Positions 52,534 through 62,959 of a stretch of 64,000 nt of DNA are shown here, piece by piece (within the stretch, counting starts at the first letter, position 1; every line of letters starts with the position of its first letter). The stretch lies in NCBI RefSeq assembly GCF_000342005.1, contig NZ_AOHO01000045.1, positions 62,001 through 126,000 on the forward strand. The letters are read 5' to 3'. Position numbers and translations under genes: made by a program. The notes under the pieces were generated by a model. That model was given only the letters and a program-made list of their open reading frames with translations, did not search any database and had not been told where the DNA came from. This DNA comes from Amycolatopsis decaplanina DSM 44594. GTDB taxonomy: Bacteria > Actinomycetota > Actinomycetes > Mycobacteriales > Pseudonocardiaceae.

Positions 52534-53535
52534 CTATTCCGGCGGCTTCCCGAACCAGCTGTAGTCGCCGGGGACGATCTGCAGGCCTTCGGCGATGCCG
52601 AGCAAGGTGGCCTGGTCACGTTTGCCCGACACGGTGAGCCATCGGCCGCCTTCGAGCTGGACGGAGACCGCTCCGTACTGATGGCCGAACCGCCCATCCC
52701 GTTCGGGGAGGTAGCTGCCGTCGAGGCCCCTGACCTTGAGGGACACCGGTTCCGCGCCGTCCGCTTCCGGCCGGTCGCCACCGAGCGACGCCGTGACGGC
52801 CGCTGCCGCGGCGGGTTGCCCGGGCTGAGTGGCCTCCAGCTCGGTCACGCCCCCGCTGACCTTCATGAACGTCCGCACCCCCGACGACTCCAGATCCGCG
52901 GGCAGCTGTCCGAACCGCAGTTCACCCGAGACCCGGGCGCGGTTGTCCGGAACCATCTCTCCGGCGATCCGCTCGCCGACCGCGCGCGGGTCCTTGACGT
53001 CGACCAGCCGCATGGTCAGCAGGTAGACGTCATCGGGGGACCAGGTCAGCATCATCCCCTGGCCGGAGACCTCGACGGCCATGCCGACCTTGCCGTGCAC
53101 GATGATCTGGTTCGGCGCCGGCGCGATCGTCCACGGCCCGGAGCGTTCGTCGCTCAGCGGTGTGCTGGTCAGCTGGATCTGGCCGAGCTCGCCACCGCTC
53201 CACTCCCTCGTTTGCGGTGCGGGGTAGGGCTTCGCGCTCCGGGCCGTTTCCCGGAAACCGTCGGGCAGCCAGCCGGGCTTGTACGGCAGCACCGCCCAGT
53301 CGGCGTTGCGCTGCGAAGCCGGTGGAACCGCGGTGAAGGCCCGCAGACCCAGCGGGACGCCGAGCACGATGATCGCGACCGCCGCCGCGACCAGCGCCAA
53401 AGCCATCTTCGGACGGCTACGCGACCGTTGGACCAGCGCGTCACGGATCTCGGCCCCGTCGGGCGCCCGCGTCGCCAGGTGTTCGAGGCTTTCCCGGATC
53501 AGGTCCTCGGTGCGATCTTCACTCAGTCGGGTCAT
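52534..53535 (-). CDS. Membrane-anchored partner of the ECF sigma factor
   Basis: A 333-residue protein with a cytosolic N-terminus (1-44), one membrane helix (about 45-66) and a large outer domain of strands. The start ATG overlaps the sigma-factor stop by four bases, so the two are coupled, as sigma factors and their anti-sigma factors are. The N-terminal 40 residues (EDLIRESLEHLATRAPDG) are short for a zinc-type anti-sigma domain and have no HxxxCxxC. It may still sense envelope stress. No other family is recognised. Confidence 0.72.
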   Translation of the reverse strand: MTRLSEDRTEDLIRESLEHLATRAPDGAEIRDALVQRSRSRPKMALALVAAAVAIIVLGVPLGLRAFTAVPPASQRNADWAVLPYKPGWLPDGFRETARSAKPYPAPQTREWSGGELGQIQLTSTPLSDERSGPWTIAPAPNQIIVHGKVGMAVEVSGQGMMLTWSPDDVYLLTMRLVDVKDPRAVGERIAGEMVPDNRARVSGELRFGQLPADLESSGVRTFMKVSGGVTELEATQPGQPAAAAAVTASLGGDRPEADGAEPVSLKVRGLDGSYLPERDGRFGHQYGAVSVQLEGGRWLTVSGKRDQATLLGIAEGLQIVPGDYSWFGKPPE

Positions 53536-54041
53536 GTGCGGGCTCCCGTGGGCTGAACTGACGGGGACGGCCCGGTTTCCCGCAGCGTCGCGAGCGCACG
53601 CGAGATCTGACTGCGCACGGTCGACGTCGCGCAGCGGAGCACCGCGCCGATCTCCTCGTCGGAGTAGTTCTCGTAGTAGCGGAGCACGATCGCGGCGCGT
53701 TGTTTGCGCGGGAGCTTCGCGAGCCGGTCCAGCATCGCGTCGCGTTCGTCGTACTCGATGGCGTGATCGGAGACCGGCGGGCTCACCAGGTCGAGTACTT
53801 CCGGCGACGACGGCGTCACCCGGCGGACCGCCAGGCGCCTTCGCCACGAGAGGTACTCGTTGGTCACCATCCGGCGGACGTACGTCGGTGGCGAGTCGAT
53901 CTTCGGCCAGCGTTGCTGAGCGCGCAGCAGCACCTCCTGCACGATGTCCTGCGCCAGGTACGGGTCGTCGGTCAGGACGGTCGCGTAGCGCAGGAGCCCG
54001 TCCAGGCGATCCGCGACGAACTCGTCGAAGGTCGCAGGCAC
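53532..54041 (-). CDS. SigE-family ECF RNA polymerase sigma factor
   Basis: A 169-residue group 4 sigma factor. Region 2 reads [20 protein letters not shown] and WRRRLAVRR; region 4 reads [20 protein letters not shown] with the recognition helix [17 protein letters not shown]. It matches the SigE family common in Streptomyces and Amycolatopsis. Start GTG at 54041 after GAGGGGG. It is co-translated with the membrane protein above, which probably controls it. Confidence 0.92.
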   Translation of the reverse strand: MPATFDEFVADRLDGLLRYATVLTDDPYLAQDIVQEVLLRAQQRWPKIDSPPTYVRRMVTNEYLSWRRRLAVRRVTPSSPEVLDLVSPPVSDHAIEYDERDAMLDRLAKLPRKQRAAIVLRYYENYSDEEIGAVLRCATSTVRSQISRALATLRETGPSPSVQPTGART

Positions 54042-54068
54042 GTGTCCCCCTCAGCCGGTGGTCTCGCT

Positions 54069-54468
54069 CTAGTGACGCGCGAGACCGCCCGGCTGATGCA
54101 TCGGGAACGGAACTTTCTCAGTGAACGCGGTCACCGCACGGCCGTCTCCTGCGCGGCGCCCGGCGTCGAGCACGGAACCTTCCAGCCGCGGCCGCTCGTC
54201 CGGTTTGTCGACAAGTCGCGAGAGCGCCATCCGGGTCTCGTGCCGGCGGGTCACCGCGACCCAGCGCGCGCCGGTGCGCGGATCACGCCCGGTGGTGAGA
54301 CCGGACGCCGTCCGCTGTTCGTCCACTTCGTCGGCGTTCGCCGGGGTCGGCCGCGATGCCGCGCACGGTCGCCCCGTCGTAGCCCGGTTCGGCGAACCTG
54401 CGGCTCGCCGCGTCGAGGATCCCCTCCCGCGTCTCGGTCTGCCCCGGCCGCCGCCCCGCCTGTGCCAT
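54069..54468 (-). pseudogene. TetR-type regulator relic
   Basis: From the ATG at 54468 the minus strand reads [20 protein letters not shown] and ATVRGIAAD, a TetR helix-turn-helix, but then leaves the family pattern after about 40 codons and stops at 54283. An overlapping frame (54326-54069) goes on as [20 protein letters not shown] without clear homology. Deletion or frameshift in the recognition helix makes a working repressor unlikely. It fills the gap between the sigma factor and hisF. Confidence 0.55.
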
Positions 54469-54506
54469 TCCGCGAGCTTGGAACGCCCTTGACTACGCTT
54501 GTCCCC

Positions 54507-55280
54507 ATGTCAGTCGCAGTCAGGGTCATCCCGTGTCTCGACGTCGACGCGGGCCGTGTGGTGAAGGGCGTGAACTTCGCCGACCTGCGCGACGCCGGCG
54601 ACCCCGTCGAACTCGCCCGCCTGTACGACGCAGAGGGCGCGGACGAGCTCACGTTCCTCGACGTCACAGCGTCCTCCGGGGACCGTGAGACCACCTTCGA
54701 CGTCGTCCGCCGGACCGCGGAGCAGGTGTTCATCCCGCTCACCGTCGGTGGCGGCGTGCGCACGAACGATGACGTCAACCGGTTGCTGCGCACCGGCGCG
54801 GACAAGGTGAGCATCAACACCGCCGCCATCGCGCGGCCGGAGTTCCTTCGCGAGGCGTCCCGCCGGTTCGGCGCGCAGTGCGTCGTGCTGTCGGTGGACG
54901 CGCGCCGGGTCCCCGAGGGGACCGAACCGACACCGTCCGGGTTCGAGGTGACCACGCACGGCGGGCGCCGCGGCACCGGGATCGACGCCGTCGAGTGGGC
55001 CGCGCGCGGTGAGGAACTCGGCGTCGGTGAGATCCTGCTCAACTCGATGGACGCCGACGGCACCAAGAACGGGTTCGACCTCGAACTCCTCACCCAGGTC
55101 CGCCGGGCGGTCCGCGTCCCGGTGATCGCCAGCGGCGGCGCCGGCGCGCTCGAGCACTTCCTGCCCGCCGTCGAGGCGGGCGCGGACGCGGTGCTCGCGG
55201 CCAGCGTGTTCCACTTCGGACAGTTGAAGATCGGCGAGGTCAAGAGCGCCCTGCGCGCCGGGGGAGTCGTGGTCCGGTGA
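54507..55280 (+). CDS. hisF: Imidazole glycerol phosphate synthase, cyclase subunit
   Basis: A 257-residue TIM barrel. Catalytic Asp11 lies in [19 protein letters not shown] and the second one in [15 protein letters not shown]. It closes the imidazole ring with ammonia from HisH. TACGCT lies seven bases before the ATG at 54507, so the transcript may be leaderless. A larger frame upstream crosses the sigma gene antisense and is not used. It starts the four-gene set hisF, membrane protein, hisI, DUF1304. Confidence 0.95.
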   Translation: MSVAVRVIPCLDVDAGRVVKGVNFADLRDAGDPVELARLYDAEGADELTFLDVTASSGDRETTFDVVRRTAEQVFIPLTVGGGVRTNDDVNRLLRTGADKVSINTAAIARPEFLREASRRFGAQCVVLSVDARRVPEGTEPTPSGFEVTTHGGRRGTGIDAVEWAARGEELGVGEILLNSMDADGTKNGFDLELLTQVRRAVRVPVIASGGAGALEHFLPAVEAGADAVLAASVFHFGQLKIGEVKSALRAGGVVVR

Positions 55281-55666
55281 TCCCGAACAAGTGGAAGGCC
55301 GCCACCGAGGTCAAGGTCGTCTGCGCGCTGCTGCTCGGGCTCGCCCTCGCCTATGTCGCGATGGCCGGGGTCCTCATGTTCGCGCCGTACGCCTCGGCGC
55401 GGACGTTCCTGCTGCCGGGGACGTCGCTGGTCCTCGGCGGTCTCGTCGTGGCGGGACTGGTCTTGAGGATGTCGTCCGCGCGGTTCGCCGGGTTCGGCGT
55501 CAGCTTCCTGTTCGCGTTGCTGCACGCGCTGTCCATGCTGGCGGCGGAACTCTTCTGGGTGAAGATCGTCTCCGGGCTCCTCTTCGCCGGATATATCTAC
55601 ACGGCGGTCCTGCTCAACTCGATGCCGGTGAAACGACACCTTCTCGGAGCCACGAATGACGCTTGA
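55277..55666 (+). CDS. Small four-helix membrane protein in the hisF-hisI operon
   Basis: A 129-residue protein with four membrane helices (about 13-35, 46-64, 69-90 and 95-113). GTG start overlaps the hisF stop by four bases, and its end overlaps hisI by eleven. I do not recognise a family. Its place between two histidine genes is probably a matter of co-transcription; a link to histidine synthesis is not shown. Confidence 0.68.
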   Translation: MIPNKWKAATEVKVVCALLLGLALAYVAMAGVLMFAPYASARTFLLPGTSLVLGGLVVAGLVLRMSSARFAGFGVSFLFALLHALSMLAAELFWVKIVSGLLFAGYIYTAVLLNSMPVKRHLLGATNDA

Positions 55667-56018
55667 CCCCGCGTGGGCGGATCGCTTGAAGCGCAACGCC
55701 GACGGGCTGATCGCCGCCGTCGTCGTCGAACACTCCACATCGGACGTCCTGATGATGGCGTGGATGGACGACGAGGCCCTCGAACGCACCCTCACGACGC
55801 GGCGCGGCACCTACTACTCGCGCAGCCGCAAGGAACTGTGGGTCAAGGGCGAGACCTCCGGCCATGTCCAGCACGTGCGCGAGGTGCGGATCGACTGCGA
55901 CGGCGATACCGTCCTGCTGCGCGTCGACCAGACCGGCCCGGCCTGTCACACCGGCACGCACACCTGTTTCGACACCGACGAACGGCTGCTGCTGGCCGAC
56001 GAGAGCGAGAACCCGTGA
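55656..56018 (+). CDS. hisI: Phosphoribosyl-AMP cyclohydrolase
   Basis: A 120-residue zinc/magnesium enzyme that opens the adenine ring of PR-AMP, third step of histidine synthesis. Family stretches: [40 protein letters not shown], the metal site DCDGDT and zinc cysteines in [11 protein letters not shown]. It is the stand-alone form; the HisE pyrophosphohydrolase is not fused and not in the window. Start and stop overlap the flanking membrane-protein genes. Confidence 0.95.
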   Translation: MTLDPAWADRLKRNADGLIAAVVVEHSTSDVLMMAWMDDEALERTLTTRRGTYYSRSRKELWVKGETSGHVQHVREVRIDCDGDTVLLRVDQTGPACHTGTHTCFDTDERLLLADESENP

Positions 56019-56377
56019 ATGTCGTCGCCAACGTGCTGGTCGGCATCGTCGCCCTGATCCACCTGTACATCGTCGTGCTCGAGATGTTCCTGTGGACGAC
56101 CCCGCGCGCCCGCGCCTCCTTCGGCACCACCGAGGAGTTCGCGAAGGAGAGCTCCGCGCTCGCGGCGAATCAGGGGCTGTACAACGGTTTCCTCGCCGCC
56201 GCGCTGATCTGGGGCCTGATCGCGACCGGCGGCACCGCTTGGCAGTTCAAGATCTTCGGCCTCGCCTGCGTGATCGTGGCCGGGCTCTACGGGACGGCGA
56301 CGGCGAGCAAGAAGATCTTCTTCGTGCAGGTGGTCCCTGGCACGCTGGCGCTGATCGCGGTGTTGCTGGCGGGCTGA
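56015..56377 (+). CDS. DUF1304 family membrane protein
   Basis: A 120-residue protein with four membrane helices: [20 protein letters not shown] at the start, then the DUF1304 hallmark [13 protein letters not shown] and [20 protein letters not shown]. The family has no known function. The GTG start overlaps the hisI stop by four bases. Transcription probably ends in the palindrome-rich region that follows. Confidence 0.88.
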   Translation: MNVVANVLVGIVALIHLYIVVLEMFLWTTPRARASFGTTEEFAKESSALAANQGLYNGFLAAALIWGLIATGGTAWQFKIFGLACVIVAGLYGTATASKKIFFVQVVPGTLALIAVLLAG

Positions 56378-56382
56378 CGCCC

Positions 56383-57007
56383 CGTGAGTGGTGAGGACGG
56401 TTGGAACTCGAGATGGGCGCTGGTGCGCCCGCTCGCGGGTGGATGAGGATCGTTGTGGTGGGGCTGAAGGACGCTTTCGCCGCATGCGATGTGGGGAAAG
56501 TGTCCTTCGCCGCGTAAGGGGAGGGTCCCTTTCAGGAGAGCGGAGTTGCGGGAGGCGGACATCACCAGCCTCCGCGGGCACACCGGCCTCTGACGCAACG
56601 AGTCGTGAGTGATTTGGGTCGTTCCATTGAGGGGTAAGGCAAACATGGCGTGATCGAACCCCTGCCACACAGGCCGTCCTCACCGGCTCGCGATGAGATG
56701 GCCGTCCGGACAGCAGGATTCGGACTGACTCGCGGGGATGATCCCGGCGCAAAGTGTCCACGAGGGACACCTCGCGCCCATTGCGCGCCCGATTGATGTC
56801 ATTATGTCCGATTCTCGCGGGGGTCGTGAGTGGTAAAGAGGGTTAGAGCGATCATTGCCACTCACGACCCCCGCAAGAAACAGGCAAAGCGGACATGTGG
56901 GGGAGTTTGGTGTCCCTTGTGGACGGTGAGATCGCGATCAGCCGGCCCCGGCACACAACACGCCATCTTTGCCCTACCCCTCAATAACAACCCTTATCAC
57001 TCACGAC
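56383..57007. repeat. Cluster of nested, partly decayed palindromes (630-base gap)
   Basis: No gene is seen. Four structures fill the gap. (a) A terminator arm of the shared family, GTGAGTGGTGAGGACGG (56384-56400), has its partner at 56674-56690, so about 270 bases now separate them. (b) An imperfect hairpin GAAGGAC...GTCCTTC lies near 56468-56510. (c) Arms of about 50 bases at 56602-56652 and 56958-57007 match imperfectly (shared TTGAGGGGTA). (d) Inside these are GTCCACGAGGGACACC (56756-56771) with its partner at 56909-56924, and a perfect 17-base stem 56817-56833 / 56858-56874 around GGTCGTGAGTGG. Items c and d form one large nested palindrome. Confidence 0.7.
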
Positions 57008-57013
57008 AGCGAG

Positions 57014-57619
57014 TCAGTCGATGTCGCCGGTCAGATAACGCTGCACGGTCGGCGCGATCGCGGTCACCAGCGGCTCGATCTCGCTCGAAGCCATCGGTTC
57101 GAATTGGGCGACGTACCGGACCATCCCCATCCCGACGAGCTGGGAGGCGCACAGCGAGGTCCGCAGTTCGACCCGGTCCGAGCCGATGCCGCCGATCACC
57201 TTGGTGAAGAAGCTCTGGAAGAAGCTACGCAGGACCTGGGCCGCCTGCTCGTGCCCGGCGACACTGCGGACGAGTGCCTGGAACACGTGGCCGCCCGCGC
57301 CGTCCCACCGGGTCAGGAAGGTTCGCACGATCCGCTCGCCGAACTCGTCGTCGGGGCCGTCGGTCAGTTCGGCGAGGAGTTCGTGCGGTTCGAACGGCAG
57401 TTTCAGCACGGCTTGGGCGAACAGCCCTTCCTTGCTGCCGAACCAATGGTTGACCATCGCCGCGTCGACCCCGGCACGCGTCGCGATCGCGCGCACCGTC
57501 GCGCCGTCGAAGCCGCTCTCGCCGAACACGGCGCGTGCCGCTTCGATCAGAGCGGTGCGGGTGTCCTGTCCGCCTGGCCGCCGTCCCCGGCGCCGCGCGG
57601 TAGTGTCTTCACCAGCCAT
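57014..57619 (-). CDS. TetR-type transcriptional regulator
   Basis: A 201-residue regulator with helix-turn-helix FGESGFDGATVRAIATRAGV and VDAAMVNHWFGSKEGLFAQA (residues about 33-75), and a C-terminal domain of the TetR_C group that includes FQALVRSVAGHEQAAQVLRS. The ATG at 57619 lies 85 bases from the divergent trpE start. Whether it controls trpE or an unlinked gene is open; no palindromic operator stands out between the two. Confidence 0.9.
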   Translation of the reverse strand: MAGEDTTARRRGRRPGGQDTRTALIEAARAVFGESGFDGATVRAIATRAGVDAAMVNHWFGSKEGLFAQAVLKLPFEPHELLAELTDGPDDEFGERIVRTFLTRWDGAGGHVFQALVRSVAGHEQAAQVLRSFFQSFFTKVIGGIGSDRVELRTSLCASQLVGMGMVRYVAQFEPMASSEIEPLVTAIAPTVQRYLTGDID

Positions 57620-57704
57620 GGCGTCATCATGAACGGACGCGGCCCGAAATTCAACAACCTTTGAATTCATCCCCCGTCCCCGCCCGTCCGGCCGTTGCAG
57701 CACA

Positions 57705-59276
57705 ATGAGCGACATGGTCAGCGCCGCAAACGCCAGCCCGTCGGGGCTCGGCTCGGTCAGCCCTTCGCGCGACGAGTTCCGCGCGCTCGCCGAGGGCCGT
57801 CGCGTCATCCCCGTTGTCCGTCGTGTGCTCGCCGACGGTGAGACCCCCATCGGGGTCTACCGCAAGCTCGCCGCCGACCGGCCGGGGACGTTCCTGTTCG
57901 AATCGGCGGAGAACGGCGCTTCCTGGAGCCGATGGTCGTTCATCGGCGTCGACAGCCCCGCCGCGTTGACCGTGCGTGACGGCGAGGCCGTGTGGACCGG
58001 CACCCCGCCGGTCGGCCTGCCGACCGAAGGCGACCCGCTCACCGTGCTGCGCGAGACCGTCGCCGCGCTCCACACCGAGCAGCTGCCCGGCATGCCACCG
58101 CTCACCGGCGGCATGGTCGGCTACATCGGCTACGACGCCGTCCGCTGGCTCGAGCGGCTCCCCGAACTCGCCGAGCGTGACCTCGACATCCCCGAGCTCA
58201 CCATGCTCCTGGCGACCGACCTGGCCGCCTTCGACCACCACGAGGGCACCGTCACGCTGATCGCCAACGCGGTCAACTGGGACGACTCGGCCGAGCGTGT
58301 CGACGCCGCGTACGACGACGCCGTCGCGCGCCTGAACGCGATGACCAAGCAGCTGCACGTCGCGGCCCCGGCCACGGCGGCCGTCTTCGACCGTCCGGCG
58401 CCCGAATTCACCCGCCGCCGCTCCAAGCCGGACTTCCACGCGGCCGTCGAGAAGGCCGTCGAGGCGATCAAGGCGGGCGAAGCGTTCCAGATCGTGCCGT
58501 CGCAACGATTCGAGATCGAGACTCAGGCCGACGCGCTGGACGTCTATCGCGTGCTGCGCACCTCCAATCCGAGCCCGTACATGTACCTGCTGCGCCTGGA
58601 CGGCTTCGACATCGTCGGGTCCAGCCCGGAGTCGCTGGTCACCGTGCGGGACGGCCGCGCGACCACGCATCCGATCGCGGGCACCCGCTGGCGCGGCGCC
58701 GATCCGGAAGAGGACGCGCAGCTGGCCAAGGACCTGCTCGCGGACGAGAAGGAGCGTGCCGAGCACCTGATGCTCGTCGACCTCGGCCGCAACGACCTCG
58801 GCAAGGTCTGCAAGCCCGGCACCGTGCGCGTCGTCGACTTCTTCGACGTCGAGCGCTACAGCCACGTCATGCACATCGTCTCCACGGTCACCGGCGAACT
58901 CCTCGACGACAAGACGGCCTTCGACGCTGTCGCCGCGTGTTTCCCGGCCGGGACGCTCTCGGGTGCGCCGAAGGTCCGCGCGATGCAGTTGATCGAGGAG
59001 CTGGAGCCGACCCGAAGGGCGCTCTACGGCGGCGTTGTCGGCTATCTCGACTTCGCCGGGGACGCCGACACGGCGATCGCGATCCGCACCGCGCTGATGA
59101 AGGACGGCGTCGCGTACGTCCAGGCGGGCGGGGGAGTCGTCGCGGACTCGGTGGCCGACTACGAGGACAACGAGTCGCTCAACAAGGCCCGCACCGTGCT
59201 GTCCGCCGTCGCGGCGGCGCAGACGATGATCGCGGCGGACGAACTCGACCCGGCGGGTGACAGCGCTCATGTCTGA
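57705..59276 (+). CDS. trpE: Anthranilate synthase component I
   Basis: A 523-residue chorismate-utilising enzyme. C-terminal motifs include [47 protein letters not shown] and [15 protein letters not shown], which bind chorismate and magnesium. The N-terminal tryptophan feedback site [18 protein letters not shown] is present (the ES...SRYS-like motif). The start may be ATG 57705 or, more likely for a leaderless transcript, ATG 57714 with CACAAT seven bases upstream. The glutaminase subunit trpG is not in the window. No leader peptide rich in Trp is seen. Confidence 0.95.
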   Translation: MSDMVSAANASPSGLGSVSPSRDEFRALAEGRRVIPVVRRVLADGETPIGVYRKLAADRPGTFLFESAENGASWSRWSFIGVDSPAALTVRDGEAVWTGTPPVGLPTEGDPLTVLRETVAALHTEQLPGMPPLTGGMVGYIGYDAVRWLERLPELAERDLDIPELTMLLATDLAAFDHHEGTVTLIANAVNWDDSAERVDAAYDDAVARLNAMTKQLHVAAPATAAVFDRPAPEFTRRRSKPDFHAAVEKAVEAIKAGEAFQIVPSQRFEIETQADALDVYRVLRTSNPSPYMYLLRLDGFDIVGSSPESLVTVRDGRATTHPIAGTRWRGADPEEDAQLAKDLLADEKERAEHLMLVDLGRNDLGKVCKPGTVRVVDFFDVERYSHVMHIVSTVTGELLDDKTAFDAVAACFPAGTLSGAPKVRAMQLIEELEPTRRALYGGVVGYLDFAGDADTAIAIRTALMKDGVAYVQAGGGVVADSVADYEDNESLNKARTVLSAVAAAQTMIAADELDPAGDSAHV

Positions 59277-59844
59277 GGCCCCGGAAGGCGCCGCCCCCTC
59301 GGCGAAGAAGGCCAAGCGTCCACTGTGGATCGCGGTGGGGGGCCTGTTGCTGGGTGCGGTCGCGCTGTGGGGCTCCTCGCAGCTGGTGTGGTTCGCGGAG
59401 TTCCGCGACGGCGGCGTGCGCGGCACCGTGCTGTACACGGAAACCGGTTCACAGCGTGCGGTCGCGTTGGTTCCCCTCGCGTTGCTGGCGCTCGCCGGCA
59501 CGGCGGGGCTGATCGCCACCGGCGGCTGGCCACGCCGGGTGCTCGGGGTGGTACTCGCCGTGGCCGGTCTCGCCGCGGTGTGGATCGGCGTGGCGGGCGG
59601 CTCGCTCGGCGGATTCGCCGACGGCTTGCCCATCGCCCAGATGCTGGGAGCCCGCGGCCTCGCCATCCTCGGGGGAATTCTCGTGACCGCGGGTGGGTTG
59701 GCAGCCATCAAGGGCGCGGGCCGGATGCCGCGCCTCGGCGCGAAGTACTCGGCGCCGGCGGCGAAGAAGAAGGCCGCGAAGGATCCGGAGACCGAGCTGT
59801 GGGAGGCGCTTTCCGAAGGCGAAGATCCCACCGCCACCCGGTGA
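59269..59844 (+). CDS. Trp-associated membrane protein (TIGR02234 family)
   Basis: A 191-residue protein with four membrane helices (about 21-41, 68-88, 94-113 and 131-151) and a lysine-rich tail with [19 protein letters not shown]. This architecture and place between trpE and trpC are those of the TIGR02234 family of actinobacterial trp operons. Its function is unknown. ATG 59269 overlaps trpE by eight bases; a GTG at 59257 is possible. Confidence 0.85.
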   Translation: MSEAPEGAAPSAKKAKRPLWIAVGGLLLGAVALWGSSQLVWFAEFRDGGVRGTVLYTETGSQRAVALVPLALLALAGTAGLIATGGWPRRVLGVVLAVAGLAAVWIGVAGGSLGGFADGLPIAQMLGARGLAILGGILVTAGGLAAIKGAGRMPRLGAKYSAPAAKKKAAKDPETELWEALSEGEDPTATR

Positions 59845-59983
59845 CGACAACGGAATTCGCGGGTTTCGGGGATCTTTCGCGGCAAAGATGACACGGTTGG
59901 CATTCGGAGTAACGGACATACCCGGAACCAGGCCGGATCCGTGCGGGGGTTAGCATCGTTTCGGCGGGAAGGGGAAGGTTTTT

Positions 59984-60040
59984 GTGAGCGACCTTGCGAA
60001 GGAATCCGTGAGTACGACGGCCGGTGAGGGACTCCGGTGA
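59984..60040 (+). CDS. Short upstream reading frame coupled to trpC
   Basis: Eighteen codons, [18 protein letters not shown], begin at a GTG behind a very strong GGGAAGGGGAAGG ribosome site, and the stop overlaps the trpC start by four bases (GTGA). It contains no tryptophan, so a classical trp attenuator is excluded. It could couple translation to trpC or be a remnant. The 140 bases before it hold no other gene and may hold the trpC promoter. Confidence 0.45.
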   Translation: MSDLAKESVSTTAGEGLR

Positions 60041-60846
60041 GCGTGCTCGAAGACATCGTCGCCGGCGTCCGCGCCGATCTCGCCGAGCGCGAGGCGGCTC
60101 TGCCGTTCGACGAACTGAAGAAGCGCGCGACCCAGGTCGCGCCCCCTCGAGACGTGCTCGCGGCTCTGCGTGAGTCCGGTATCGGCGTCATCGCCGAGGT
60201 GAAGCGGCGCAGCCCCTCCAAGGGCGATCTGGCCGAGATCCCGGATCCGGCCGCGCTGGCGAAGGACTACGCCGACGGCGGCGCCAGGGTGATCAGCGTG
60301 CTGACCGAGCAGCGGCGGTTCGGCGGTTCGCTCGCCGACCTCGACGCGGTCCGCGCGGCGGTCGACATCCCGGTGCTGCGCAAGGACTTCATCGTCAGCC
60401 CGTACCAGGTCCACGAGGCGAGGCTGCACGGCGCGGACATGGTCCTGCTGATCGTGGCGGCGCTGGAGCAGAACGCCCTGATCGCGTTGCTGGACCGGGT
60501 CGAATCCCTCGGGATGACCGCGCTGGTCGAGATCCACAACGCCGAAGAGGCCGACAAGGCCCTCGAAGCCGGCGCGAAGGTGATCGGCGTCAACGCCCGC
60601 AACCTGCACACCCTCGAGGTCGACCGGGACGTCTTCTCGCGGCTGGCCCCCGGCCTGCCGATGGACGTCTTCAAGATCGCCGAGTCCGGTGTCCGCGGTC
60701 CCGGCGACCTGATGTCGTACGCGGGTCACGGCGCCGACGCCGTCCTCGTGGGCGAAGGGCTCGTCGCTTCGGGCGACCCGAAGGGCGCGCTGGTCAAGCT
60801 GGTCACCGCCGGTTCGCACCCCGCGTGCCCGAGGCCGTCCCGATGA
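60037..60846 (+). CDS. trpC: Indole-3-glycerol phosphate synthase
   Basis: A 269-residue TIM barrel, stand-alone (no TrpF domain). Active-site strands read [15 protein letters not shown] (Glu and Lys), [20 protein letters not shown] (Lys), [18 protein letters not shown] (Glu), [15 protein letters not shown] and [10 protein letters not shown]. It decarboxylates and closes CdRP to indole-glycerol phosphate. It has its own GAGGG site inside the short upstream frame. The stop overlaps the trpB start. Confidence 0.95.
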   Translation: MSVLEDIVAGVRADLAEREAALPFDELKKRATQVAPPRDVLAALRESGIGVIAEVKRRSPSKGDLAEIPDPAALAKDYADGGARVISVLTEQRRFGGSLADLDAVRAAVDIPVLRKDFIVSPYQVHEARLHGADMVLLIVAALEQNALIALLDRVESLGMTALVEIHNAEEADKALEAGAKVIGVNARNLHTLEVDRDVFSRLAPGLPMDVFKIAESGVRGPGDLMSYAGHGADAVLVGEGLVASGDPKGALVKLVTAGSHPACPRPSR

Positions 60847-62072
60847 GCGTCGAGTACACCGAAACACCGCACGGCGAGCACGACCCGGACGGCCGGGGCT
60901 ACTACGGCCCGTACGGCGGCCGGTTCATGCCCGAGGCCCTGATCGGCGTCGTCGACGAGGTCGCGGCGGAATACGACAAGGCGAGGACCGACCCGGACTT
61001 CGTCAACGAGTTCCGGCGCCTGCTGCGTGAGTACGCGGGCCGTCCGTCACTGCTCACGGAGGCCAAGCGCTTCGGTGAGCACGCGGGCGGCGCCCGGATC
61101 TTCCTCAAGCGCGAGGATCTGAACCACACCGGTTCGCACAAGATCAACAACGTGCTCGGCCAGGCACTGCTCACCAAGCGGATGGGCAAGAAGCGGGTCA
61201 TCGCCGAGACCGGGGCCGGGCAGCACGGCGTGGCCACCGCCACCGCCTGCGCGCTGCTGGACCTGGAATGCATCGTCTACATGGGCGAGGTCGACACCGA
61301 GCGGCAGGCGCTGAACGTCGCCCGCATGAAGCTGCTCGGCGCCGAAGTCGTGCCGGTGAAGACCGGTTCGCGCACGCTCAAGGACGCGATCAACGAGGCG
61401 CTGCGCGACTGGGTCACCAACGCCGAAACCACGCACTACCTGTTCGGCACCGCGGCGGGCCCGTACCCGTTCCCGATGATGGTGCGGAACTTCCACAAGA
61501 TCATCGGCGAGGAGGCCCGCGCCCAGATCCTGGAGCAGGCCGGACGACTGCCGGACGCCGTCGCGGCCTGCGTCGGCGGCGGATCCAACGCGATCGGGAT
61601 CTTCCACGGCTTCATCGACGATCCGGAAGTCCGCCTGGTCGGTCTCGAGCCGGGCGGCGAGGGCATCGAGGGCAACCGCCACGGTGCCACGCTGACCAAG
61701 GGCACCCCGGGCAACCTGCACGGCGCGATGACGTACCTGCTGCAGGACGAGGACGGCCAGACCGTCGAATCGCATTCGATCTCGGCGGGCCTCGACTACC
61801 CGGGCGTCGGCCCGGAGCACTCGTGGCTCAAGGACAGCGGCCGCGCCGAGTACCGGCCGGTGACCGACGCCGAAGCGATGGACGCGTTCAAGCTGCTTTC
61901 GCGCACCGAGGGCATCATCCCGGCGATCGAGTCGGCGCACGCGCTGGCCGGCGCGCTGGTGCTCGGCCGCGAACTCGGTCCCGAGGGGCTGATCATCGTG
62001 AACCTGTCCGGTCGTGGCGACAAGGACATGGACACCGCCGCGAAGTACTTCGGCCTGGTGGAGAACGCATGA
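60843..62072 (+). CDS. trpB: Tryptophan synthase beta subunit
   Basis: A 409-residue PLP enzyme that condenses indole with serine. The PLP lysine lies in [18 protein letters not shown], the catalytic glutamate in [11 protein letters not shown], the phosphate loop is GGGSNAIG, and SGRGDKDM is near the end. ATG 60843 overlaps the trpC stop by four bases; an in-frame GTG at 60825 has no ribosome site. It works with TrpA through a channel that passes indole. Confidence 0.96.
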   Translation: MSVEYTETPHGEHDPDGRGYYGPYGGRFMPEALIGVVDEVAAEYDKARTDPDFVNEFRRLLREYAGRPSLLTEAKRFGEHAGGARIFLKREDLNHTGSHKINNVLGQALLTKRMGKKRVIAETGAGQHGVATATACALLDLECIVYMGEVDTERQALNVARMKLLGAEVVPVKTGSRTLKDAINEALRDWVTNAETTHYLFGTAAGPYPFPMMVRNFHKIIGEEARAQILEQAGRLPDAVAACVGGGSNAIGIFHGFIDDPEVRLVGLEPGGEGIEGNRHGATLTKGTPGNLHGAMTYLLQDEDGQTVESHSISAGLDYPGVGPEHSWLKDSGRAEYRPVTDAEAMDAFKLLSRTEGIIPAIESAHALAGALVLGRELGPEGLIIVNLSGRGDKDMDTAAKYFGLVENA

Positions 62073-62860
62073 GCGCGGTGGACGAGATCTTCGCGAAGAC
62101 CCGCGCCGAGGGACGCGGAGCGCTGATCGGTTACCTCCCGGCGGGCTTCCCGACGGTCGACGGGTCCAAGGACCTGCTGGCCGCGGTGGTCGACGGCGGC
62201 GCCGACCTGGTCGAGGTGGGCGTGCCCTACTCGGACCCGGTCATGGACGGTCCGACCATCCAGGCCGCTTCGGTGAGCGCGCTGTCCGGCGGCTTCAAGC
62301 TCAAGAACCTGTTCGAGGTCGTCGAGTCGGTGTCGGCGCGTGGCGGCAAGGCCGTCGTGATGACGTACTGGAACCCGGTGCACCGCTACGGTGTCGACCG
62401 CTTCGCGCGGGACCTCGCCGCCGCGGGCGGGCTCGGCATGATCACCCCCGACCTGATCCCGGACGAGGCCGACGAGTGGATGGCCGCCTCCGAACAGCAT
62501 GGTCTGGACCGGATCTTCCTGGTCGCGCCATCCTCCTCGGAGGAGCGGATCGCGAAGACCGTCGCGGCCGCTTCGGGTTTCGTGTACGCCACCGCCGTGA
62601 TGGGCGTGACAGGAGCTCGTGACCAGGTCGGCGTGCACGCCGAGGATCTGGTCGAGCGGACTCGCGCGCACACGGAGCTGCCGATCGGCGTCGGCATCGG
62701 CGTCCGGTCCGGCGAGCAGGCGGCGCAGGTCGCCTCTTTCGCGGACGGCGTCATCGTCGGCTCGGCGCTGGTGACGGCCGCCGCGAGCGGCGTCGACGCG
62801 GTCCGCGAGCTGTCGGCCGAACTGGCCGCGGGGGTGCGGAAGACCGTCGCTCCCGCCTGA
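62069..62860 (+). CDS. trpA: Tryptophan synthase alpha subunit
   Basis: A 263-residue TIM barrel. Catalytic Glu lies in [19 protein letters not shown] and Asp in [26 protein letters not shown] forms the phosphate loop. It splits indole-glycerol phosphate to indole. The start overlaps the trpB stop (ATGA). It is the last gene of the operon, before a compound terminator. Confidence 0.96.
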   Translation: MSAVDEIFAKTRAEGRGALIGYLPAGFPTVDGSKDLLAAVVDGGADLVEVGVPYSDPVMDGPTIQAASVSALSGGFKLKNLFEVVESVSARGGKAVVMTYWNPVHRYGVDRFARDLAAAGGLGMITPDLIPDEADEWMAASEQHGLDRIFLVAPSSSEERIAKTVAAASGFVYATAVMGVTGARDQVGVHAEDLVERTRAHTELPIGVGIGVRSGEQAAQVASFADGVIVGSALVTAAASGVDAVRELSAELAAGVRKTVAPA

Positions 62861-62862
62861 TC

Positions 62863-62959
62863 TGACGTGGGCTGAAGGGGCCCTTCGCCGCATCGCATGC
62901 GGCGAAGGGCCCTTTCGTCGCGTCTGATGCGGGGAAAGTTCCCTTCAGCCCACGCGTCA
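62863..62959. terminator. Compound terminator after trpA
   Basis: Outer arms TGACGTGGGCTGAAGGG (62863-62879) and their partner (62941-62959) enclose a perfect 16-base inner stem (62878-62893 with 62897-62912, three-base loop). The right outer arm holds the stop codon of the convergent gene. Confidence 0.82.

Noticed and set aside
57620-57704. A tryptophan attenuator leader before trpE
   Set aside because: The 85-base gap to the divergent gene has no short frame with Trp codons and no paired terminator/antiterminator stems.
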